DNA of 64,000 nt from WTJH01 sp049889695. GTDB taxonomy: Bacteria > Bacteroidota > Bacteroidia > Flavobacteriales > Flavobacteriaceae. The stretch spans positions 192,506 through 256,505 of the forward strand of contig JBMHCX010000018.1 of the NCBI GenBank assembly GCA_049889695.1, in the 5' to 3' direction. Both the position numbers and the translations under genes were made by a program. Below are positions 42,401 to 51,400 of the stretch, one piece after another (the first letter of the stretch is position 1; the number at the start of each line of letters is the position of its first letter). The notes below the pieces were generated by a model that saw only the letters and a list, made by a program, of their open reading frames with translations, was not told where the DNA came from and searched no databases.

Positions 42401-43299
42401 TTGAGTTTAATCAAGATATCGGGGCTTGGGACGTTAGTAGTGTCACAAATATGGGGTGGATGTTCGACCTGGCTCGAAATTTCAATCAGGATATCAGTCA
42501 GTGGGACGTATCCAATGTCCAGATTATGAGTAATTTATTTGCCAATGCCTTTGATTTTAATCAGGATATCAGTGGATGGGATACCAGTAGTGCCACCAAT
42601 ATGGACGATATGTTTTATAGGGCTACAAGCTTTAATCAGGATATCAGTCAATGGGATGTTTCCAATGTTACTAGTATGTTCAATATGTTTTATGGAGCAA
42701 CTATCTTTAATCAGAACATCGGAGTTTGGGATGTAAGCAACGTTACAGCGATGAATGAGATGTTTTATGAAGCTACTAGCTTCAATCAAGACATTGGTGG
42801 CTGGGATACTGGAAATGTTACGGACATGGATCAGATGTTTAGTGGAGCAACTGTCTTTAATCAAGATCTGAGTGGTTGGTGCGTCGCCAATATTACATCA
42901 GAACCAACCAACTTCGCCCTTAATTCCGCTTTAACGGCCGACAACAAACCCGTTTGGGGAACTTGCCCATCCAATGCACAAAGTTTTAGCATTGATGTAA
43001 CGGCTACCAGTAGCTCGAACTATACCCTTGGCGGAACCGACAGGAATGGATCCGTCTCGGGAAATGATCCGAACTTAAGTTTTAACATTGGAGATACCAT
43101 AAACTTTGCCGTCAATGCAAATGGTCATCCCTTTTATCTCAAGACTGCTCAAGGAACTGGGACGGGCAATTTAATCGATGGAGTATCCAACAATGGTGCA
43201 TCCAACGACACAGTTAGTTGGACTCCAACCACAGCAGGAACTTACTATTATCAGTGTTCTCTCCATAACGGAATGTATGGTGAGATTAGCATTCAATAA
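39490..43299 (+). CDS. Giant multidomain lipoprotein: InlB-like, DUF5011, BspA repeats and C-terminal cupredoxin
   Basis: 1,269 residues. A lipoprotein signal ends LLLLVSCSS (lipidated Cys22). Modules in order: two InlB B-repeat-like domains (about 43-110 and 111-180; YVFVDWSNGATDNPITV), a lipocalin-like domain (about 200-295, GKWKIRRGN), three DUF5011 Ig-like repeats (about 314-553; DETDGDLTASITVSGTVD type), a BspA array of 9 units (about 600-827), a second Cys-capped array of 9 units (about 904-1132), and a cupredoxin-like domain (about 1162-1269). The last has candidate type-1 copper ligands His1213, Cys1256, His1259 and Met1262 in YYQCSLHNGMYGEI. There is no T9SS tail. It is a surface lipoprotein, possibly an adhesin with a copper or electron-transfer head. 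Confidence 0.88.
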   Translation: MYRPILSKAFYRISTLLLLVSCSSDDGDPINVPTPPDPVQQYVLSVAAGDGGSVSTTGGSYNAGTSISVTATPDSEYVFVDWSNGATDNPITVTLNENVSLTANFVKRKYPLQINTEGSGFVQEEIISSGKSTPTEYNSGTVVQLTASPNSGSLFTLWKGIPSESGDVVDINPVEVEVNQSLNVTATFQRIILIDQVPDAVVGKWKIRRGNRRPSANKSAVLEECDLSELIFRSDGSFTAISATATISGQFSFSASTTIQLNFQQTEYGTLTNIVITDGFFSFSLQLNNGCSEEASSDRDDTYVEEEDPIDSTPPTISISGSPTVIIQVGDSYTDAGATATDDVDGDLTASITVSGTVDTATEGTYYITYSVMDAAGNLATAQRRVIVSEADDIIPPVISLQGSSTLTIIQGETFTDPGATATDETDGDLTASITVSGTVDVDTPGSYTITYRVADAAGNETLATRTVVVEPLPDTTAPVITLQGSSTIVLQLGETFTDPAASATDETDGDLTSSITSSGTVDVNTPGTYTITYGVSDAAGNEATATRTVIVQDTVFIENGVCKCPGGTVGESVTIDGTEYTIVDDNTIADQIAAGNINLCTTLVTDMDELFLNNTSFNENIGFWDTSSVTRMQSMFFGASSFNQDIGGWDVSNVEFTTNMFNSATVFNQDIGNWDTRNFRGIAGMFREASAFNQDISSWDVSNVIDMSQLFYLATVFNQDIGQWDVSQVTTMDLMFGDADAFNQDISSWDTSNVTDMSHMFTGTAIFNQDIGSWDTSNVTVMSDMFNGASSFNQFIGGWDTSQVTDMNAMFKDATVFNQDISNWCVSTITAEPTDFATNSALSETNKPNWGSCSTVSTAIRFDNGICKCPNGIVGEIQVIDGVVYTIVDDITLGVEIADGNVNICTTLVTTMEGLFEANTTFNKDISFWDTSNVTNMRNMFKNAETFNQDISNWDTSNVTNMTYMFWEAFEFNQDIGAWDVSSVTNMGWMFDLARNFNQDISQWDVSNVQIMSNLFANAFDFNQDISGWDTSSATNMDDMFYRATSFNQDISQWDVSNVTSMFNMFYGATIFNQNIGVWDVSNVTAMNEMFYEATSFNQDIGGWDTGNVTDMDQMFSGATVFNQDLSGWCVANITSEPTNFALNSALTADNKPVWGTCPSNAQSFSIDVTATSSSNYTLGGTDRNGSVSGNDPNLSFNIGDTINFAVNANGHPFYLKTAQGTGTGNLIDGVSNNGASNDTVSWTPTTAGTYYYQCSLHNGMYGEISIQ
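41284..41970 (+). repeat. BspA repeat array, 9 units
   Basis: Nine units of the FNQDIGxWDxSxVTxM type, starting NLCTTLVTDMDELF and closing FNQDISNWCVSTITAEP. They are very regular in length (about 75 nt) and sequence, and the reverse strand shows long shadow ORFs as a consequence. Confidence 0.85.
42199..42885 (+). repeat. BspA repeat array, 9 units (second in the same gene)
   Basis: Nine units, opening NICTTLVTTMEGLF and closing FNQDLSGWCVANITSEP. It has the same unit number as the preceding array and is preceded by the same Cys-rich cap (NGICKCPNGIVGE), so the whole cap-array-cap block is duplicated within the gene. Confidence 0.85.
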
Positions 43300-43567
43300 T
43301 CAAGAGATATTTTATTTAAAATCTGATAATCAATCATTTAATACAGAGTGGGACAGCCGCAAACTAACCTTGAATAAATATTTGCAATTGTTAGATCAAG
43401 TCCGATTTTATTCACCTTAGCTTTCACTTGAAACTTTCCTACTTATAGCCCTATTAATTAATGATTTAAAGTAGGATTTTTGGGCCTATTTTCTATTTAA
43501 AAAGTTTGCTTTTCCATGAATTAGTATCGACCTTTGTTGATATTTTACTCACTATATAATTAGTCAT

Positions 43568-44452
43568 ATGAACAAATTTTTAAAGGCTTTATTGTTCCTC
43601 GTTTGCGGAGCTCAACTTTCCTTTGGGCAAGCCAACGTTACGTCTACTGGAATTTCAGTGCAGGGAATTGCGCGAGATGAAAATAACTCAGCACTCTCCA
43701 ATGAACAAAATTTAGAACTCTCATTTAAAATCTACTATCTGGGATCAGGGAATAGTGAAGAACTAATTATACAGACTACCGGTACTGTAAACACCGATGC
43801 TTTCGGAGTTTTTGCAACGGTCATCGACATCAGCGAGGAAGCCTATGTGAAAATAGCCAACGCTGAAGCTTACTTAAAAATTAGCCAAGACGATATCGTA
43901 TTTACCAATGAAAAACTACATGCAGTTCCCTATGCGCTGTTTGCCAGTAATGGGGCGCCCACAGGAAGTATCATTGCACATACCAGCAATACTATCCCAA
44001 ACGGATGGCTCAAATGCGACGGAAATGCTATTCCTTCCGGGGCTGAATACCAAGCCCTGAGAGATATAGTAGGACAAAATACACCCGACCTACGAGGAAT
44101 GTTTCTTCGTGGTTCAGGAACAGCAGACGGAGACTATGCGACCGGTCCCGATGTAGGGCAGTTTCAGGACGACCAAATGTGGCAACACAGACACTCCATC
44201 AACCTAACCACCAGTACTGCAGGAAATCACAGACACGCCCTTCCAAGAGATTCTGGGGGATCGGACCAAAGAGATCGTTGGCACTTGACCGGGTCGGGTA
44301 ATGACGATGAAGGATTATCAGATAATGACTATACATCATCCGGATATGCAGGGAACCACACTCATAATGTTAGTGGAAATACTTCTTATTCTGGGAGTGG
44401 GGACGAAAACCGACCGGTCAACTACGGTGTTGTTTGGATCATAAAAATTTAA
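43568..44452 (+). CDS. Secreted phage-tail-collar-like protein (copy 1)
   Basis: 294 residues with a signal peptide ending QLSFGQ. Residues about 25-135 form a beta domain common to secreted flavobacterial proteins (ISVQGIARDENNSALSNEQ through HAVPYALFAS). Then comes a phage tail-collar domain: GSIIAHTSNTIPNGWLKCDG, TPDLRGMFLRGSG, ending in VVWIIKI. Three HxH motifs are present: H207/H209, H221/H223 and H264/H266. In phage T4 tail-fibre tips HxH motifs from three chains bind metal, which suggests a trimer here (inference). It has no T9SS tail. It starts the operon, 3 nt before copy 2. It is not in a prophage: no capsid, terminase or integrase nearby. Confidence 0.85.
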   Translation: MNKFLKALLFLVCGAQLSFGQANVTSTGISVQGIARDENNSALSNEQNLELSFKIYYLGSGNSEELIIQTTGTVNTDAFGVFATVIDISEEAYVKIANAEAYLKISQDDIVFTNEKLHAVPYALFASNGAPTGSIIAHTSNTIPNGWLKCDGNAIPSGAEYQALRDIVGQNTPDLRGMFLRGSGTADGDYATGPDVGQFQDDQMWQHRHSINLTTSTAGNHRHALPRDSGGSDQRDRWHLTGSGNDDEGLSDNDYTSSGYAGNHTHNVSGNTSYSGSGDENRPVNYGVVWIIKI

Positions 44453-44455
44453 GCC

Positions 44456-45391
44456 ATGAAAAGATATCTCTTCCTATTAGGGCTTGTGAGCTTTTCCTTC
44501 TTTTCACAGGCTCAAGCCATCGTTAACGGGTCATCTATCGCCATTCAGGGGGTTTTAAAAGATAATTCTAGTAATCCGATCAGTAGTGTAGAAAACATCC
44601 CGGTGACTGTAATCGTTTACAATTATTCGAGCGATACGGCAACAGCGACAATTCTTTCCAAAAATGCTTCTGTCAAGACCGATGTCATGGGTGTTTTTTC
44701 ATACGTATTGGAACTTACCGCTAGCCAGATTAGCAGTATGGTACAGAAACATGCATACATGAAGATTACAGCAGAGGGGACTACAATTTTTGATCAACAG
44801 CTATATTCGGTGCCCTACTCCATTTATGCTAAAAATGGAATGCCTACAGGAACCATTATGGCCTACATGGGCGATGAGCTTCCTCCCGGATGGCTCTGGT
44901 GTGATGGTTCTTCGGTACCAAACGATTATTTCCATCAAAACCTTCGGCAAATCACTGGGGGAACAACACCAGACATGCGAGCTCACTTTTTAAGAGGTAC
45001 CGGGACCTCTTCTCGTTTTGGTAGAAATTGGTCCGGTCCTGGTATCTTAGACAAACAAGATGATCGATCCGAAAATCACCTCCATAGCATAAATATCACA
45101 ACTTCTGAAGAAGGAAATCACAGACATGCCCTTCCAAGAGATTATGGTGGATACGACCAAAGAGATCGTTGGCACTTAACCACTTCGGGTAATGACGATG
45201 AAGGTCTTACTGATAACGATGCAACAGCCTCTGGATATGCCGGAAACCATACCCATACCGTGAGTGGTAATACGAGTTATCGCGGAGGATGGAGCCGATT
45301 AGGAAACGATTCCCAAGGCAGTGGTGGCAGTGGTGTCGATTGGGGAATGCGCCCAAAAAACATCGGTGTTAATTGGATTATTAAAATTTAA
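44456..45391 (+). CDS. Secreted phage-tail-collar-like protein (copy 2)
   Basis: 311 residues, paralogue of the preceding gene: signal peptide ending FFSQAQ, the same N-terminal beta domain (IAIQGVLKDNSSNPISSVE), collar segment GTIMAYMGDELPPGWLWCDG and TPDMRAHFLRGTG, ending GVNWIIKI. HxH motifs H208/H210, H222/H224 and H265/H267 are conserved in register with copy 1, and a Gly/Ser-rich loop of about 20 residues is inserted before the end. The DNA around the second HxH is nearly identical in the two copies. The giant T9SS gene starts 9 nt downstream. A heterotrimer or two related fibres are possible. Confidence 0.85.
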   Translation: MKRYLFLLGLVSFSFFSQAQAIVNGSSIAIQGVLKDNSSNPISSVENIPVTVIVYNYSSDTATATILSKNASVKTDVMGVFSYVLELTASQISSMVQKHAYMKITAEGTTIFDQQLYSVPYSIYAKNGMPTGTIMAYMGDELPPGWLWCDGSSVPNDYFHQNLRQITGGTTPDMRAHFLRGTGTSSRFGRNWSGPGILDKQDDRSENHLHSINITTSEEGNHRHALPRDYGGYDQRDRWHLTTSGNDDEGLTDNDATASGYAGNHTHTVSGNTSYRGGWSRLGNDSQGSGGSGVDWGMRPKNIGVNWIIKI

Positions 45392-45400
45392 AAAAGGTTT

Positions 45401-48400
45401 ATGAAATTAAAATCTTTTATAAAGGCATGCGCCTTGTTGGGTTTCTACAGTAGCTTTGCTCAGCAAGAAGGTGTTCAGTCAGTGATCTCTGCAGCTGCTG
45501 AGATTAACGAATTTAACAGTATATCGATTACTACCTCGGCTTCCTTAAATACAGAGCCCAACACCACCTACTCATCCGATTGGGTAACTATTCTCCCTGG
45601 GGCAAACGCCTACAATGAAATCGATTTAAACAGAATTAGTTTTGCCCAAAGATATATTTCTGGCCCCCCACCGACCTACACCTTTACTGGGAATGCGATT
45701 GAACCTCAGAGCGGTGGAATATTTGAAGCCTCAACTACAACAGTCTTAGGGAACATCAAAGAGAAGTACTGGATCTATTACCAAAAAAAATGGCAAAACT
45801 ATTATTACACGCTCACACGAGCCTACGCTGTAGCAGTAGAATTCCGTCTGAATAATGGAGATCTTCAATATCGCCAAGGCAATGCTAGAAATGGATATTA
45901 CAGAGCCTACAAAAATCCTCAATGGGCTCAGTATAATGTTGGTCTTCCAACCCCTGGAGCAAGTGATTTTAACGACACCTATTTCGACGATGAGTCCAAT
46001 TGGTATAACTCTACAGGGGGAACAATAGGCAACAACTATCACAGGGTAGACCTTGTTGAAATCAACTATAGAAATAGCACTACAAATACAACCTTTAATT
46101 TAGCTGAGGCAAGTATGCATGTCGGAATTCCCTTTTTAGGAATTATGACAACTCCACCTTTCGATCAATCAGATCAGCTGACATACACCCAAGACTTGTC
46201 GTATGACTTTGGATTTCCGTGGGGCATTTCCTATCTCCCTAAAACTTTCCAATTGTTTGGTTCCAATGGGGAAAAAGGAGTAACCGCATCTAAGGGCTAC
46301 TACAGCGATAGAATTGAATTAGAATGGCGAATATTCAACAACCAAGATCGGATTACCGGATTTGAAATCTACCGAACGGAAGATCTTGAATCTGACAACC
46401 CAAGTTGGGGATTGCCCATTAAAAATGTAAGTAGTAGTAACAATACTTTCACTGACCTAAGTACAGACGGCGGGAAATTATACCGCTATAAAATTAAAGC
46501 ATTAGGAGTAGTTACCGGAGATCCAGACACCCTCTATGACACTTATATTGAAGCGATTGGATATAGAAACCCAACAGGAATCATTACTGGAAATGTGTCT
46601 TATGAAGGAGGGAATCCTGTGAAAAACGTAACCATTTCGGCTGTCCCAGAAGGAGGTTATACCGCCTTTGGCAGTTCGTTGTTGGTGCCTGCTAACGGAT
46701 ATATTACCATTCCAAAATTCCATGAAAATTTAGCGGATAAATTTTCTTTACAAACTTGGGTCAAACCACGTTCTGCACCAGTGGCAGCAACATCCAACAC
46801 CTTAAGCCCTGATATTTCCTTATTTTCTTTAAAATCTTCGACCGGGGAAATGTCCTATGTCCAATTGGGAATCGAGTCCCTAACTACACTCGAACTCAGT
46901 TATGAAGATTATTCGATTGCTTTAAATGGTCATTATCCGAACGGAAAAATCGATAATAAAGGAGATGACATCATGGCTCCAGTTAGTGAATTCCATGAGC
47001 AATTCAACCACATCAGCATCAATTTCAATGCCGATAATGATCCAGAATTTTTTGTCAACGGTCGAAAAATTGATCAAGATTACATTGAAACGATCAATGA
47101 TTATGTAACTGAGAATATCGTCGCAGAAAATGCGTCCTCTACAGTGGCTACTTCCACGCTAACAATAGATGGAAGTGGAACAGTAGATGTGAGTATGGAT
47201 GCCCAAGGCAACTCCCAAAGTTTTATGTCCATCCTGATTGGTGGTGGTATAGAAGCCTATTTTGATGAGGTTCGTTTTTATAGCACCACGCAAACTTCCG
47301 ATGAAATCCTAAAAGACTTTAAACGCTACCTCAAAGGAAATGAAACCAATATTCATACCTATTTACGCTTTAATGAAACAACAGGGTTTTATTCCTATGA
47401 CCTGGCCCACAAAGGCTTTACCTTCTATGGCAATGATGCTGAATTAAAATCCGATGATTTTGATGATGACGATCAGATGGCTTCTTGGGAAACCGAAGAG
47501 TCGGAAAAACCAACTTTTGAGCAATTGGGTATACAGGGAGTTACAGACGAAAACGGAAACTATGTCGTTGCTGCTGTCCCCTATCAAGGAACTGGAGAAA
47601 CCTATTTAATTACACCTTCTTTAGGGAAGCACAAATTCTCTCCTAACCAAGAACTAGCGTTTATAGGAGAAGGATCTGAGGTATTAAACAACGTAGATTT
47701 TACCGATAAATCTTCTTTTACTTTCAGGGGACGCGTATTATACGATAGTCGAGGAATCTTCCCAGAGGGACCAGATTCCGATGATGTCACTGGAGATATA
47801 AAAGACAATGAAGCCTACAACGCTTATGTTGTTGGTGATCTGAAGTATCCAAAGGGAGAATATTGGGCCGAATTTGGAACAGGTACAGAAAGTGCAACGA
47901 TTGTCCGTCTGAACAGATATGCTCCCATTCCGCTAGAAGGAGCCAATATTTATGTAGACAATCAAATTGTTATTTCTAGTCAAAATCTGCCTATAGAAAC
48001 GGACAAAGAAGGGCGATTCACCATCGAAGTCCCTATTGGTCTACACACTATAAAAGTGCTCAAAAACGGGCATATTTTCGAGCATGCTGGAAAATACCCG
48101 AAAAACGACACCATCATCGAAAATGGGGAAACCAAAGAGGTCGTTACTTTGTTTGATTTCTTTGAAGATCAGGAAGAGGAAGTCGTTTTCTTAGATAATA
48201 CCAAAGTCGATTATGTCGGAAGAGTTGTCGGAGGAACCACCGAGGCTGAAAAACTTCTCGGATTTGGTTTAGATGGCGTTGCAAGCTATCAGGAGTCTCC
48301 TACTTCGGAGGAAATTATTTACTCTTCTCAGAATAATATTGGTACAGCATCCATTACACTAGGTTACAGACAGCCTGGGGTGACCACCATTACCAATGAA

Positions 48401-51400
48401 TATAAAACCAGTTTTTCAACCAACGTTGAAACGGGAGAGTTTAGAGTGCAATTACTCCCCTTGAAATACGAACTAGATCAGAACGATTTATATATTCCGA
48501 GCCAGCAAGACACCGATGTAAGACGATTCTTAGATGCCAATAGAATCTTAAACTTCAGTGCTATTCCTATTGCAACAGAAGATCACTTCGTCCACCAAGG
48601 AGATACGATTGCAAGCTCTGATCCGTATCACTATCAGTCGAAATTCGTTTACCGAGCCGATCCTGAGATTAGAGTGATGGAACAAACCTCTGAAACGAGT
48701 ATAGAGATTAATGAAGAAACCTTCACAATCTCTAATACGAGTTACAATGTCTACCAACAGGGTGGCTGGTACTCCATTGAGGTGCAAAAGCAAGAGCGCT
48801 ACACCAACTACGAAAAAGCACAAAACGAACAGGTAGATGTTGTTCCTGTAACCGATGGGGAATTAGTGGTTACCAATAATTTGGCTGAAACTAGAGCTGG
48901 AGGCGAATACCAAAGAGTCAACCAAGACGATCCGAGCGAAATTACCTACCACTTTAAAGCAGGTACGCCAAATACTGATGTAAACACCTCTTTCTTACAG
49001 ACCCTGAATATGGTCTATCGACTGAATGGAAACGATATCAGTATCAGTGGATATCAACCCAATGGACTTATTTTAGGCTCTAAATCCAGCGGGGGAACAA
49101 CTTTTGAAACCTCAGGTCCAGAAATCCCGGATATCATACTACGCGATCCTCCAGGATCTGAAAGTTCTGCTTCCATCACCAAAGGGTCTACCATTTCTAT
49201 TTCTAGAAATCAAGGATTCTCATTCGAAAATGAAACTGAAGGGGAAGTAGAAGTAAAAGTAGGACTTAAAACAGGTGTCGGAGGGGGACTACTTGGACCC
49301 TTCGTAGAAAATGAAAACTATGCAGCGGTTCAGGCCGGTATAGGATTTAAGTTTGGCACCAGTAATGGTAGAGAACTCACCACTGAATATACCTTCGAAC
49401 AAACCATCTCTACTAGCGACGATCCGGATTGGGTAGGATCTGATGCCGATTTATATATCGGTACTTCCTACAACCAATACTACGGTATCATGGATAACCT
49501 GAAAGGTACTACCGGAGTAATAACGGATACTAATGGAAACTTATCCGTTGCCATTAATACCACCTCGGGAACCATGTATATTTCAAAGGCCAAGGCACTC
49601 TTTTTCTCACCTGGACAACAGAAAACCATTTTTGTTTACTCCCAGCGACAGTTGTTAGACGAAATCATTCCATTCTACAAAGAGATCTATGAAAACTGGG
49701 AATGTATAGACGCTGGTACTGCCGATTGCCCACTTGAGATAGATGGTGATCTAAAGCCAAAATCTTGGTATTACTCTCAGTTCAATCTTTGGAGAAGAGT
49801 CATTCAAACGAATGAGCGACGGAAATATCTTGCCAATGCAGACAGAGGACGCTTAAAGAACGAAGTATTAGAATCCTTTGATGAAATCTTTACCGGAGAC
49901 AGCGACCTAAGTCTAGTAGCTGGTGAAGGAGCGGTTTCTTATGAAACAGAAGACGGTACTCCAAAGTCTATAGACACTTCGGATCTTAGTCCGGATGCTT
50001 TAACCCTCTTAAACCTAATCAATGAAAACTTCTATGAAAACATTTCATTTGATTCTGGTGTTGGAGAGATTTCTAAATCCATTACAACAGCGAAAACAGT
50101 ATCCGAAGATTATTCGTTTACGTACGAACTAAATGCTAGTATAGGACTAGAGATCGGCGTGGATATCGCCGGTTCAGGAACCACCTTCAATCTGAAAAAT
50201 TCAAGTACTGCGGCTTGGGAATTTAGTGGTAACGACACCAAATCGAACTCCGTAGAAGTCGGTTATAGTCTAGTCGATGGAGACGATTACAATAAATTAA
50301 GTGTCGATGTAGTCAATGCCTTCGATGGTAGTGGTCCGATATTTGTGACTAAGGGAGGAGAAACTTCCTGTCCTGTAGAGGAAGTGAGTATGTCTTACTT
50401 CTTTAACCCGACCGAGCAACCGCTAAGCGATGATCCTACCACCCGTATCGACCCACTGGAAGAAAACGACAAAGTTGAGTTATCCAAAGGAACTGTACCG
50501 GTCGAAGTACCACTTATCCAAGCGGAACAAACCAGTATAGCGGGGGTTCAAGAAGCTGGAGCTGCAGAATTTATTCTCAGCCTCCGAAACGATTCTGTTT
50601 TGGAACCTGAAGAATCCGATTTTATTCTTTATGTAGATCAAACGACCAACCCAGATAATGCTATCATCAACTTAGATGAAACAGGTACTCCTTTCTACAT
50701 GGATGGTGGAAATACAGTCCAGTATACACTTACCCTTGAAAAGGGAGCTCGTGATGTGTATGAGTACGAAGATATCCGCATCGTATTCGAATCCATGTGT
50801 GATGACGACTTATCCGATGAAATCTTTATCTCCGCAAGCTTTATAGAATCTTGTTCTAAGGTGGATATCTTATCCCCTCAAAACAATTGGGTAATTAATG
50901 GAGAAAACGCATACAATGTGGCCGGAGAATCCATACCATTAACCATTGAGTTACAATCCTTCGATACGGATGTAGATAACTTCGAAAGAATTGATCTAGA
51001 ATACCGAATGAAAGGAGCTCCAACATGGACCAACTTACGCACATTTGTAAGCAGCACAACCATCTTAAACAATATGATTGCTAATGGTGAAACAAACGTT
51101 GAAACCATTACCTCAACTGAATTTACATTCGATTGGGATATTGCTGGTCTGGGACTACCCGATGGTTCCTACGAAATACAAGCGAGAACATCTTGTCTGA
51201 ACGATACAGAATATATTGCTGAAGTCATTTCCGGTAAAGTAGACCTTTCTGCTCCTGTTCTCTTCGGAACACCTGAGCCTACCGATGGAATTCTTTCAAT
51301 GGGAGATGATATTCGTGCCCGCTTCAGTGAAGATGTAAAAGCCAATGGAACACTGACGCTTTACGATTTTAAAGTACAGCGAAATCAGCTGCCTGTAAAC

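Noticed and set aside
41400..42870. Long reverse-strand open frames across the BspA arrays
   Set aside because: They mirror the repeat periodicity of the forward genes, have no start context or signal, and read repeated low-complexity protein.
36420..42885. Regular ~75-nt repeats as a possible CRISPR array
   Set aside because: The repeats are coding, in frame, diverged between units and lack a constant repeat/variable spacer structure.
43350..43420. LLDQVRFYSP in a forward frame resembles the LLDQVR end of the broken gene at 39020
   Set aside because: The match is six residues with no similarity around it and on the opposite strand, so it is probably chance.
43568..45391. Tail-collar genes as part of a prophage
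   Set aside because: Both have signal peptides and flavobacterial secreted-type N-terminal domains, and no capsid, terminase, portal, lysis or integrase gene is near.
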